From positions 50,613 to 114,372 of the forward strand of contig DIHE01000012.1 of NCBI GenBank assembly GCA_002420005.1: a DNA stretch of 63,760 bases, given 5' to 3'. This document shows, piece after piece, positions 44,191 to 52,889 of this stretch (positions within the stretch are counted from its first letter, which is position 1; every line of letters begins with the position of its first letter). Made by a program: the position numbers and the translations under genes. The notes beneath the pieces are model-generated. The model had not been told where the DNA came from. It saw nothing but the letters and a program-made list of their open reading frames with translations, and did not search any database. This stretch comes from Holophagales bacterium UBA5704 (GTDB lineage Bacteria; Acidobacteriota; Thermoanaerobaculia; Multivoradales; UBA5704).

Positions 44191-46872
44191 TCAGTTCGTC
44201 CGCAGGTCGAGCTCCCAGGAGGTCAGGGTTCCGGTGTCTCCGGAGGCGAGATCGCGGACCTTGAGCTTCCAGGCACCGTTGGTCGCCTTGCCGTTGAAGG
44301 CGGTGAGCGCCTGCGCCGGCGCGGTCAGGTCGGCGTAGACCGTGTTGATGTTGTCCGTCGTGCCGCCCGTCCGGTTGTGCAGGAGGACGGTGGTGTTGTC
44401 CGGAGCGATCAAGGAGACCTCCAGGTCGCCCTGGTAGGTGTGGGTGATCGCCACCCGCACCCGCAGGCTCACGAGGGTGCCCGTCGCGGCCACGTTGATC
44501 GTGCTGGTGATGCCGGTCGTGTTGTTGTCCGGGATCGCCGTGTTGACGGTCGCCGTGGCGTAGCCGTTGAACGTGACCTTCCAGGAGTTGAGCGTCCCGG
44601 TGTCGCCCGTGGCGAGGTCCTTCACGCGCAGCTTCCAGGCGCCGGCGGTGTTCTTGCCGTTGAAAGCGGTGAGCGCCTGGTTCGAGCGGGTGGTGATGTT
44701 GTAGGTGGTGTTGATGTTGTCGGTCGTGCCGCCGGTGCGGTTGTGGAGCAGGACCGTGGTGTTGTCCGGGCCGATCAGAGCCAGCTCGAGGTCACCCTGG
44801 TAGGTGTGGGTGAGGCCGACGTTGACGCTGACGCTGGTGATCGTCTGCGAGGCCGCCACATTGATCGTGTGGGTCACGCCGGTCGTGTTGTTGTCCGGAA
44901 TCGCCACGGCCGGCGCGGCCGAGGAGGTCAAGACCTGGTTGCCGCCCACCGGGCAGGTGCCGGTGGTCGCCGTCGCCTGCGCCGAAGTGCCCGAGGCGCA
45001 GCCTCCCACGGCCTGGACGACGTAGAAATAGGCCGTGTTGCAGGTCAAGCCGGTGTCGGAAAACGAGGTGGTGGCCGAGGTGCCGACCTGGGTGTAGGGG
45101 CCCCCGCTCGTGGTGGAGCGCAGGACGTTGTAGGAGGTGGCTCCTGCGGAGGCCGTCCAGGAGACGTTGACCTGGCTGGTGCTCGCCGCCGTGGCGGTGA
45201 CGCCGGTCGGCGCCGCGGGCGGCGTGCAGCTGCCACCGCTGATGTACAGGAAAATGGCGCTCACCGCCCCCCAATTGTTCGCGGCATCCCGGCCGCGCAC
45301 GAACAGAATATGGCGGCCGGCGCTCCAGCCGGCGGTCGAGAGAGAGACCGTCACGTTCTCGCTCGTGCTGCTGAACGCACCGTCGGAGGCGGTCATCGCG
45401 ATGGGCGCCGGAGCCGTTCCCCACGGCGGAGTATCGACGTACACCTCGGCCGCGGTGATGTTCTGGCTCGGCTCGGTGCCGTTGGTGTTGTTGAACCGGC
45501 TGTCGTTGACGCTCGCGGTGAGCGTCACATTGGTCCCCGCCGCCACACCCGGCGCGGTCGAGCCGGCGCTCAGCGAAACCGTCACGGTCTCAGGACCCGC
45601 CGGGGTCTGGTACGGCGTCCGCGCCACCTTCGCCGCATATTTGAGCGCCGGAAGGTTGGCCGGCAAAAGTGTATTGGTGAAATAGGTGCAGGATTCGAAG
45701 AACGCGGTCCCCAGCTCGAACGTGAAGGAGGCGATGCCGAGCGTGCCGTAGCAATGGTCGTCGGTCGCGCCGTCGGTCGCATAGAGGCCCACCGATTGCC
45801 CCGGCGAGTGGCTGTTGAAGTAGGCCAGCTTGCGGCCGAGGGTCTGCAGGGCGGTACCGTTCGGCGCCACCGAGGTCGTCATGCCCCAGGGCCACAGCAA
45901 CAACCGGCCCGAGCTGTGCAGGTCGATATAGACGCCGCTGGTGGTGGCCGGCGCCGCATCGGTGAGGTTCGGGCCGCGCTGGTCGGGGAAGATCGCCGCC
46001 ATGTAGGCCTGCAGAGCCTGCGTTTCGGGCTCCGACGCGGCGCTCGGGCCGCGGTAGTCCTCGTTGCAGGCGTTGGTGCTCGAACCGTTGCAGCAGCCCC
46101 ACATGAAGGCGAAATTGCGGTTCAAGTCGGCGCCGCGGTTCGAGCTGGTGGCACCACAATAATTCTCATTGACGTTCTTGCGCCAGGACGCGCCGGCCTC
46201 CGCCTTCTTGCGGCCGTCCGGATTCGACTGCAACAACAAGTGGATCTCGTGGTGGTCGAGCAGCCAGGTGGCATCGGCATCGGTTCCATACCCGGAAATC
46301 AGCGACTCGGCGAACCGCATCGCCAGCTCGACCGGCGTGTACTCGCGGGCGTGCAGGCCGGAATTGATCAACAGCTTGGGCTTGGAGCCGGTGACCGCCG
46401 AGTTGGTCAGCTTGAGCACCTTGAGGTCATAGCCGGTGCGGCCGATCGACTTCTCCCAGGAATCGCCGACGTCGCTGAAGGTGGCGAGGGTCGGGTTGGC
46501 CGTGACCAGCGCCTGCGCCGCGGTGAACGTCTCCTCCACCGTGCGATAGCAAGAATAAGCCGGAATCGAACGGTTGAGGCGCGCGTAGCGGTCGGCGGCC
46601 TCCGGGTCGATCTCGACTTCCAGGCCGGATGCCAGCAGCCGGTCGTACTGGTCGTAGCTCACTTCGAGCAACAGGTAGCCCAGCTTGTAATTCGACTCGG
46701 TCGGCTCGATGCTCGCCGCAATCTGATGCGCCAAACGAAGGTCTTTGAAGTAGACCCGCACAAAGAGGTGGCCGGTCTTCTCCACGTCGGCGCTCTGGGC
46801 GCCCGCGAAGCCGGGAAACCAGCACGCCAGAACGGCGAGCAGGCAGAGGACACGCCGGATGCTCCTCAACAT
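44191..46872 (-). CDS. Secreted M14 zinc carboxypeptidase with FN3 and two P-domains
   Basis: An 893-residue secreted metallopeptidase. Signal peptide 1-25. The M14 domain (about 100-420) binds zinc through His174 and Glu177 (GLHAREYTP) and His319 (DLHSSG). SNPDG (216-220), RGADLNRNF (246-254) and catalytic Glu386 (TFELGT) are all present. Next comes an Ig-like region (430-560), a fibronectin-III domain (PTGVTATAASTSQVNVSW), and two tandem proprotein-convertase P-domains, each with IPDNNTTG, THTYQGDLE and FNGK...GAWKL motifs. The two P-domains are very similar, which suggests recent duplication. Such domains often act in secretion or substrate targeting. Start at 46872, RBS AAAGGAGCTGTC. Confidence 0.92.
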   Translation of the reverse strand: MLRSIRRVLCLLAVLACWFPGFAGAQSADVEKTGHLFVRVYFKDLRLAHQIAASIEPTESNYKLGYLLLEVSYDQYDRLLASGLEVEIDPEAADRYARLNRSIPAYSCYRTVEETFTAAQALVTANPTLATFSDVGDSWEKSIGRTGYDLKVLKLTNSAVTGSKPKLLINSGLHAREYTPVELAMRFAESLISGYGTDADATWLLDHHEIHLLLQSNPDGRKKAEAGASWRKNVNENYCGATSSNRGADLNRNFAFMWGCCNGSSTNACNEDYRGPSAASEPETQALQAYMAAIFPDQRGPNLTDAAPATTSGVYIDLHSSGRLLLWPWGMTTSVAPNGTALQTLGRKLAYFNSHSPGQSVGLYATDGATDDHCYGTLGIASFTFELGTAFFESCTYFTNTLLPANLPALKYAAKVARTPYQTPAGPETVTVSLSAGSTAPGVAAGTNVTLTASVNDSRFNNTNGTEPSQNITAAEVYVDTPPWGTAPAPIAMTASDGAFSSTSENVTVSLSTAGWSAGRHILFVRGRDAANNWGAVSAIFLYISGGSCTPPAAPTGVTATAASTSQVNVSWTASAGATSYNVLRSTTSGGPYTQVGTSATTSFSDTGLTCNTAYFYVVQAVGGCASGTSAQATATTGTCPVGGNQVLTSSAAPAVAIPDNNTTGVTHTINVAASQTITSVSVNVGLTHTYQGDLELALIGPDNTTVLLHNRTGGTTDNINTTYNITTRSNQALTAFNGKNTAGAWKLRVKDLATGDTGTLNSWKVTFNGYATATVNTAIPDNNTTGITSTINVAATGTLVSLRVRVAITHTYQGDLEVSLIAPDNTTVLLHNRTGGTTDNINTVYADLTAPAQALTAFNGKATNGAWKLKVRDLASGDTGTLTSWELDLRTN

Positions 46873-47035
46873 GACAGCTCCTTTCGCTGGTCAAAGCGAC
46901 CCATCCGACGACAGCCTCGGCGTCGTTGCTGTTCGATGTCGAGAATGTGCTTACAGGATATATCGCCCTTGCTTCTCTTCGCGGTACCTTACGCCCATGC
47001 CGCGCCGGCGTCAATCCCTCGCGACCCCATACGCT

Positions 47036-48484
47036 CTACCCCTTGACCACCCCCACCGGCCGCAGCCGGACCACCTTGCGCGCCAAGCCGGCGTCGTGGA
47101 CGACCTGGACCACGCGGTCGACGTCTTTGTAGGCATGCGGCGCCTCTTCGGCCAGCTCTCCGGGGGAGCCGTGGACGACGATGCCTTGCCGCTCCAGGTC
47201 CTTGCGGACCTCCTGGCCGGACTTCACCTTCTTTGCCGCCGTCCGGCTCATCGCCCGGCCGGCGCCGTGGCAGGTGCTGCCGAACGAGAGGCCGAAGGCT
47301 TCGTCGGTGCCGACCAGGACGTAGGAGGCGGTTCCCATGCTGCCCGGGATGAACACCGGCTGGCCGACGCCGCGGTAGGCCGCCGGAGTCTCCGGATGCG
47401 ACGGCCCGAACGCGCGGGTGGCACCTTTGCGGTGCACCAGCAGCTTCTGTCCGCCGTGCTCTTCGAGCTTCGCCATGTTGTGCGCCACGTCATAGACCAG
47501 CCGCAGATCCCCGGAGTCCCCCAGCGCACGGCGGAAGACTTGGCGGGCCGCATGGGTGATCACCTGGCGGTTGGCGAAGGCGAAGTTGGCGGCGGCACAC
47601 ATGGCGCCGAAGTAATCCTTTCCTTCCGGGGAGGCGAACGGCGCGCAGGCCAGCTCGCGATCCGGCAGCTTGATGCCATGGCGGGCCATCACCGCATCCA
47701 TGATGCGCACGAAATCAGTGCAGACCTGGTGCCCCAGGCCACGCGAGCCGGTATGGATCAGGATCGTGAGCTGCCCCTTCCACAACCCGAGCGCTTCGGC
47801 GGCGTCCTCGTCATACACGGTTTCGACCCGCTGCACCTCCACGAAATGGTTGCCGGAGCCGATCGAGCCGAGCTGGCCCCGGCCGCGCTCGCGGGCGCGG
47901 TGCGAGACCTTGTCCGGATCGGCCGCCGCCAGGCTGCCCCCTGCTTCCGTGTGCTCCAGGTCCGCCTGCGTGGCGAGCCCGCGCTCCAGGAGCGACCGGC
48001 TGCCCTGGGCAAGAACGTATTCGAGCTCCGGCACATTGAGCCGCAGGTCGCCGCTGCGTCCCGTCCCCGACGCGATGGCCCGGCTGAGGTCGTGCACCAG
48101 CGACTCGATGCGCTGCTTCACCTCGCCCACGCCGACATCCGCGGCGAGCAGGCGGACCCCGCAGTTGATGTCATAGCCCACACCGCCCGGCGAGATGACG
48201 CCGTCCTTCGCCCGGAACGCCGCCACGCCGCCGACCGGAAATCCATACCCCTCGTGCGCATCCGGCATGGCGTGGACGCAACCGCAGGCACCGGGAAGGG
48301 TGGCCACATTGAGAAGCTGTTCGAGGGTACGGTCGGAGACCGCCTTCTTCCACAGCTCCGCATCCGCCCACACGCGAGCCGGCACCCGCAGGTCCGCCCG
48401 TGCGCTCTTGGGAATCTCCACACAGGTCGGGCTGAGCCGTTGCGCCGGATATTGCGATCCGGGTTTCCTGGTGTCTTCGCTCAT
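47036..48484 (-). CDS. rtcB: RNA-splicing ligase RtcB
   Basis: A 482-residue ligase joining 2',3'-cyclic phosphate or 3'-phosphate RNA ends to 5'-OH ends with GTP and Mn2+. Signature blocks are all present: VHAMPDAHEGYGFPVGGVAA, GGVGYDINCGVR (Mn2+ cysteine), SIGSGNHFVEV, HTGSRGLGHQV (Mn2+ histidine) and the guanylated histidine in GSTCHGAGRAMSR. Length is normal. Its start overlaps the archease stop by 4 bases. Confidence 0.96.
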   Translation of the reverse strand: MSEDTRKPGSQYPAQRLSPTCVEIPKSARADLRVPARVWADAELWKKAVSDRTLEQLLNVATLPGACGCVHAMPDAHEGYGFPVGGVAAFRAKDGVISPGGVGYDINCGVRLLAADVGVGEVKQRIESLVHDLSRAIASGTGRSGDLRLNVPELEYVLAQGSRSLLERGLATQADLEHTEAGGSLAAADPDKVSHRARERGRGQLGSIGSGNHFVEVQRVETVYDEDAAEALGLWKGQLTILIHTGSRGLGHQVCTDFVRIMDAVMARHGIKLPDRELACAPFASPEGKDYFGAMCAAANFAFANRQVITHAARQVFRRALGDSGDLRLVYDVAHNMAKLEEHGGQKLLVHRKGATRAFGPSHPETPAAYRGVGQPVFIPGSMGTASYVLVGTDEAFGLSFGSTCHGAGRAMSRTAAKKVKSGQEVRKDLERQGIVVHGSPGELAEEAPHAYKDVDRVVQVVHDAGLARKVVRLRPVGVVKG

Positions 48485-48888
48485 ACGTCCAGAATCACCT
48501 CCGCCTCCAGCCCCTCCACCGAGGGTCGCACCTGAAGGCCATGAAACGTCGCCGCCTTGACCAGCGAAGGAGCCGTCTCGACCCGCACCCCGCGGGCACG
48601 CGCCCGCAAGCGGCTGTCGGACGCCTCCTCGATCAGGATCTCCTGCGGCACCCAGAAGGCGGTTTCGGCAAGATAGACGATCTCGTTCAGCCAGTCGACC
48701 AGGAGCGACTCCCGGTCGTGCGCCACCACCTCCAGCACCCGCTCCGCCGGGTCCGGAGCCGGCCGCGCGCCGCGCAGCAGCAGCTCCGCCAGCCCCTTCC
48801 CCGCCACGGCGAGCAGACCCGGCCAGTCCGCCGCGCCGACGTGGAGGATGATCTCGGAGGTGTGATCGAGGAAGCGGTGCCAGGCCAT
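48481..48888 (-). CDS. Archease, RtcB activator
   Basis: A 135-residue archease. Conserved blocks: FLDHTSEIILHVGA at the start (catalytic DHT), ESLLVDWLNEIVYLAET in the middle and VKAATFHGLQVR near the end. Archease promotes guanylylation and turnover of RtcB. It is directly coupled to rtcB, the usual pairing. No RtcR-type sigma-54 activator is adjacent, so the operon does not look controlled in the E. coli manner. Confidence 0.93.
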   Translation of the reverse strand: MAWHRFLDHTSEIILHVGAADWPGLLAVAGKGLAELLLRGARPAPDPAERVLEVVAHDRESLLVDWLNEIVYLAETAFWVPQEILIEEASDSRLRARARGVRVETAPSLVKAATFHGLQVRPSVEGLEAEVILDV

Positions 48889-48912
48889 GGTGGGGTCCCT
48901 GCCGGCCCGGTG

Positions 48913-49566
48913 CTACCCCTGCATCGTCAACCCGCCGGTCGCCGCGAGCCAGTCGGCCACGCGATCGGCGGCGGCGGGTACGTCGCCATCCGAGACGTCG
49001 AGATCGAACCGGGGGAGGATCGAGCCTTCGATCAGCCGGCTCATCTCCTCCTGCTCGCGGACGAACAGACCGAGGTCGTCGTATTGCCGGGGATTGCCCG
49101 AGACCTTCAGCCGCTCCTCGCGGGCGGCGGCGAAGGATTCCGGCGTCCGCCGGCAGAAGACCAGACGGAATCCCAGCGGGACGAGCCGCTCCTCCAGCCA
49201 GCGGAAATCGTAGCGCTTCCCATAGGTGCGGAGCTGGTACGCCTGAGTCGACAGATGGAACCGGTCGATGATCCATGAATAGTAGCGCTGGAGCTCGAAC
49301 AGGCGTACCCAGGTGGCGTAGGTCTCCAGGGCCAGCGCCTCCTCCTGCGGCTCGAAGTTGATCAGGCCGCGGCCCCAGGGCACGTTGGTGAAAGCGCACC
49401 ATTCGCCCGAGATGAGCGGCGAATGATAGCGGTACTTGCGCGGCCCGACGACCCGCGGATGCTCGTTGAGCGCGAAGGCGATCTCCGTCTTGAGAGTCAG
49501 GCGGGTCCCTTCCAGGATGATCTTGGGACACAGCTTTCCGGAGGGCTCGGACATGGTGCCGACCAT
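48913..49566 (-). CDS. dNMP/thymidylate-kinase-like P-loop protein with altered Walker A
   Basis: About 217 residues. The fold follows nucleoside or thymidylate kinases: an N-terminal ILEGTRLTLKTEIAFALN in the Walker A position, then WIIDRFHLSTQAYQ (DR motif) and FRLVFCRRTPESFAAAREER (lid-like arginines). The P-loop is unusual: a canonical GxxxxGKS/T would be expected, but here EGTRLTLKT replaces the second glycine with leucine. Activity as a phosphotransferase is therefore uncertain. The start may be 49566 or the ATG at 49554. It follows the archease gene by 24 bases on the same strand, so it may belong to the RNA-repair operon. Confidence 0.6.
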   Translation of the reverse strand: MVGTMSEPSGKLCPKIILEGTRLTLKTEIAFALNEHPRVVGPRKYRYHSPLISGEWCAFTNVPWGRGLINFEPQEEALALETYATWVRLFELQRYYSWIIDRFHLSTQAYQLRTYGKRYDFRWLEERLVPLGFRLVFCRRTPESFAAAREERLKVSGNPRQYDDLGLFVREQEEMSRLIEGSILPRFDLDVSDGDVPAAADRVADWLAATGGLTMQG

Positions 49567-49567
49567 T

Positions 49568-50302
49568 CTATGCCGGCGGCGCCGCGTGCGGTGGCCGGCT
49601 CGGCTCTCTCTCCGGGAAGCCCTGTGCGTCGCGGAGCTGCTGCATCGCCCGCTCGAAACGCGCCGCCGTGGGGCGGATCAGCGGGCGATACAGCCGGCGC
49701 AGGAGCCAGCCGGGCACCCAGCGCCCGCGCTCCTCGTACGCCACCCGGGCCCGGGGATGCACCATGAAGCGCCAACCGAAAGGGCGATAGCTCGCGTCGC
49801 TGCGCCACAGCTCGATGCGGTCAAGATGCTTGACGCTCTTGTAGCCATAATGGGCCGGGGCCACCAGGCGCAGCGGCGCACCGTGCTCGATCGGCAGGGG
49901 CTCGCCGTCGAGCCGATCGGCGAGCAGCACGTCCGGCGCGAGCAGATCGTCGAGCGGCAGGCTCGTCCGGGCACCGTCCTGACCGCGCAGAACGACGAAT
50001 CGCGCCTCCGGAGGCGCGCCCGCCAGCGGCACCACGATCTGCTCGTAGAAGTCCAGAAAGCGAAAGCCGCTCCACCGCAGCCCACGGCGCGTCCAGGTGG
50101 TCACGCAATGAAAATCCGAGCACTGCTCGACCCGGGCGAGCCGCGCCAGCTCCGGCCCGGCCTCGACCGGAGTCGCCACGTCCCCGGAGATCCGGAGAGG
50201 CACGGGGTGGAAGACCGAAGGGAACCGGTGGGCGAAGGGAAGCAGGCCGAAGCGCGGAAAGCTCGTGGACTCGTGCTGTCCCGGCGGTAGGGGCGGCGTC
50301 AT
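49568..50302 (-). CDS. Sulfite-oxidase/YedY-like molybdopterin oxidoreductase
   Basis: A 244-residue protein of the sulfite oxidase molybdopterin superfamily. The molybdenum-ligating cysteine is in CSDFHCVTTWTRRGLRW. The C-terminal half contains HGAPLRLVAPAHYGYKSVKH, a conserved cofactor loop. No Tat or Sec signal sequence is visible, unlike YedY, so a cytoplasmic enzyme is possible. The stop lies one base past the start of the kinase-like gene. Substrate unknown. Confidence 0.82.
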   Translation of the reverse strand: MTPPLPPGQHESTSFPRFGLLPFAHRFPSVFHPVPLRISGDVATPVEAGPELARLARVEQCSDFHCVTTWTRRGLRWSGFRFLDFYEQIVVPLAGAPPEARFVVLRGQDGARTSLPLDDLLAPDVLLADRLDGEPLPIEHGAPLRLVAPAHYGYKSVKHLDRIELWRSDASYRPFGWRFMVHPRARVAYEERGRWVPGWLLRRLYRPLIRPTAARFERAMQQLRDAQGFPEREPSRPPHAAPPA

Positions 50303-50366
50303 GGGGCCATCATACGACCGCGGCGGCCCTTACTCACCACCGACGCAGCACGCCGGCACGCCGGGC

Positions 50367-51330
50367 ATGGTGGGTTCAGGCGAGCGGCTCGCTTTTCGCT
50401 TCGCTGCGCACCTCCTCCCCCACGCGGCCAACGCAGAGGGGTGGCGCTCTCCTCTCGCCGGCCGCCGGCTGGTGCTGATCGACAAGGTCCCCCAGGGAGG
50501 AGCCACGGCCGGCGAGCTGCCTCCGGCCGTTCAGGGCCTTCTCGGGCCGGACGCCGTCGAGTATGAATCCTTCGTGGCCACCCGGATTCCCGCGGAAGCG
50601 GTGGCCCATCTGGAGGCCAGGGCCCATGCCCAGGGCCGCTTCACCTTCGCCGAGTCCTCCCGCCCGGTCGTCCTGCCATTTCAGACGTTTGCACCAGATG
50701 CTCCCGAGACCCGCTCCACCCCTTGGCGAGGCCACCGGCTGCAGCCGGTGCCGGTGCCCGGCCTCTACTGGATCCATTTCGCCTTTCCCATCCTGGAGGA
50801 CTGGACCGCTGCCTTGCGGGATTGCGGCGCCGAGCCTCTGCTGTATTATGGCGACGGCGTCTTTTTGACGCGCGCACGGAATCTCGGTGTGATCCAAAGC
50901 TGCCACTCCGCCGCCCGCCGCCTGTCCTGGGTTGAGCCGTTCCTCACCACGGATCGCATCGCGCCCGCCGTGCTCGATGCGGCGGACCTGGAGATGCGGC
51001 CCTATTCGCTCGTCTTCGCCCCCGGCACCACCCGGGAGGCCGCCTTGGCGGAGCTTCCCGCGGCGGTGGAGCCCGGCGGCGACATGACCTGGCAGGACGG
51101 CTCGTTCTCGCTCGGCGTCCTCGCCGGTGCCCCGGAGCTGGAGGCCCTTCTGCGCACCAGCCGGCTCCTGCTCGGCATTCACCCCGCCGAGAGCGAGCCC
51201 AAGCCCTCGGACGAGTTTCATCCCGGCCGGTACCTTCGCGACCGTCACGGATCTTCAGATCCGGGTCTTGGGAGCGAACGTGGTACAAGGTTCCCAGAAT
51301 TTTTCCGTTTATGCGTACAACATGGGCTGA
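50367..51330 (+). pseudogene. Fragment resembling the ends of a secreted S8 peptidase, frame-broken
   Basis: Open from about 50301 or 50367 to about 51222 in one frame. It encodes two blocks reminiscent of the N-terminal (non-catalytic) region of large secreted subtilases: RRLVLIDKVPQ, then GLYWIHFAFPILEDWTAALR followed by LSWVEPFLTTDRIAP. No Asp/His/Ser catalytic motif follows. Near 51222 the plausible coding shifts one frame to FIPAGTFATVTDLQIRVLG and NFSVYAYNMG-stop at 51328-51330. In the original frame the tail is arginine-rich and atypical. I interpret this as a remnant in which a catalytic domain has been lost. No good RBS precedes the start. The subtilase resemblance is a weak judgement by eye. 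Confidence 0.5.
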
Positions 51331-51364
51331 GCCACTCCCCGCGGCGGAGCCCTGGAGCTCTTGT

Positions 51365-52444
51365 ATGAAATGTCTGAACCGTGCCCGAGTTTGGCCCCTC
51401 CTGGCCTGCCTGCTGCTCCTCGGCTCCACGGCTGCGGCCGCGGGCCGGGAGCTCACCAACCCGCTCACTGCCGAGGACGTGGCCTGCAATGAGCGGCAGC
51501 TTGAGCGGCTTTTGAAGAGGATGAACGCCGCCAAGGTCGGGGAGTACCATCCGCCCGAGACGGTGAAGCACCTCCTCGTGTCTTACAGCAACTCCAGTGG
51601 GTTTTACGATGGCTTGGTCGCGACCGATGAATCTTTTCGGCTCGACATCGGGCAGCCTACGCCTGTAGATTCCTATGAGCAGTACTTGGCGTTCAACATC
51701 AACCCGAGCATTCGAACGCTGCTCCTCAATCCGGATCGGCCGGAACTGGCCCAGATGAGCCTCAGTCGGGAGAACAGCAGCTCCAGCTTGGTGAAACCCG
51801 GCCCCTGGTTTGACATTGTCCTGACGCTTGACCCGACGCTCGGCGGGGGTGCCCCACTCGTCATCAACAACTTTGTCGAGCCGCCGATTGGTGATGTTTA
51901 CAACGGTTTCCTTTCCAGCAGCACCAAACCCGGGCGTGGCCTGATCGCCGATGGCCTGTTCACGCCCTGCCACAACAAGCTCACCGACTTCGACCGGCAC
52001 GTTTTTTCCGTCTTACAGAGGATCGCGCGCTCAAGCGATACCGGAGCATTCCTTCAGCCAGACACGGAGATTGCCATCTTCCGAGGCGAGGACCCGCATG
52101 TCTACAGAATCAACTACTACCCGATCTATGAGGGTCTCGAAGAGCGCGGAAGGATGGCCGTCGAGCTGAACGTAAAGTGGGACGAGCACGGGCGGCTCCT
52201 GACGGCGGACACGAAAACCTACGACATCTGCCTGGCCGGGGCAGAGCTGAGCTGCACCAGCTTGGACCGGCGCGCAATGAACTGGTTTTTAATACCACCT
52301 GTCCACGGGGGACGTGAGTACTACGATCGAAGCAAGATCCAGTACGGTGGTGGCTTTCATGGCCCCGATGGCCCTGAGCCACCGATGACCATAAACTTCG
52401 CCACCCTCCTCGCCGGCACCACCTGGAACGAACCGGTCTGGTGA
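51365..52444 (+). CDS. Secreted protein of unknown function, lower GC than surroundings
   Basis: A 359-residue protein with a signal peptide ending STAAAAG. The mature part begins RELTNPLTAEDVACNERQL and has few recognisable features: acidic patches, WFDIVLTLDPTLGGG, VYRINYYPIYEGLEERG and a possible disulfide pair (DICLAG, LSCTS). No catalytic motif found. The DNA is visibly richer in A/T-ending codons than its neighbours, a mild sign of foreign origin. It follows the decayed fragment by 34 bases. Confidence 0.7.
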   Translation: MKCLNRARVWPLLACLLLLGSTAAAAGRELTNPLTAEDVACNERQLERLLKRMNAAKVGEYHPPETVKHLLVSYSNSSGFYDGLVATDESFRLDIGQPTPVDSYEQYLAFNINPSIRTLLLNPDRPELAQMSLSRENSSSSLVKPGPWFDIVLTLDPTLGGGAPLVINNFVEPPIGDVYNGFLSSSTKPGRGLIADGLFTPCHNKLTDFDRHVFSVLQRIARSSDTGAFLQPDTEIAIFRGEDPHVYRINYYPIYEGLEERGRMAVELNVKWDEHGRLLTADTKTYDICLAGAELSCTSLDRRAMNWFLIPPVHGGREYYDRSKIQYGGGFHGPDGPEPPMTINFATLLAGTTWNEPVW

Positions 52445-52639
52445 TGACGCCTCCCTCCCGGGTTCGTCCCCTCAGGCCACCGCGGCATAAACCCCCGCGT
52501 TCCGCTCCGCCGGTACATCTCCGGCGCGTAGGCCCGCGGCAAGCCCGAGTCGAGCGTGCTCCTTCTCCACCCGCTCCGACGTGGCGTGTAGCCGCTCCAC
52601 GCGGCGCGGAACCGTTACCCGGGCCTGGGTTGGCCTTAC

Positions 52640-52880
52640 AAACGGCGCGGAACCGATCCGCGCGGCGCGGAGCCGATCCATGCGGCGCGGAACCGTTCCC
52701 GCGCGGTGCGGAACCGATCCACGCGGCTCGGAACCGATCCACGCGGCGCGGAACCGATCCACGCGGCGCGGAACCGATCCACGCGGCTCGGAACCGATCC
52801 ACGCGGTGCGGAACCGATCCGCGCGGCGCGGAACCGATCCACGCGCCGTGGAGCCGTTCCGCGCGGCGCGGAGCCGCTTC
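52640..52880. repeat. 20-bp tandem repeat array (about 12 units)
   Basis: About twelve direct units of ACGCGGCGCGGAACCGATCC or close variants, end to end with no spacers; the four or five central units (52741-52820) are nearly identical. A partial unit lies earlier near 52597. The period of 20 is not a multiple of three, so it is not a coding repeat. It occupies the end of the 445-bp gap between the secreted-protein gene and the stop of the short XRE gene. The remainder of that gap (52445-52639) has no gene I can support. Confidence 0.9.
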
Positions 52881-52889
52881 CCGGGCGTG

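Noticed and set aside
44149..47046. 965-residue plus-strand open frame opposite the M14 peptidase
   Set aside because: Shadow of the peptidase gene; low-complexity Gly/Arg/Val composition and no RBS.
52472..52640. Minus-strand frame ending near 52472 as a small gene
   Set aside because: It is entered through the 20-bp array, has no start signal, and no recognisable family.
52640..52880. Array considered as CRISPR
   Set aside because: Units abut each other with no unique spacers, and no cas genes are present.
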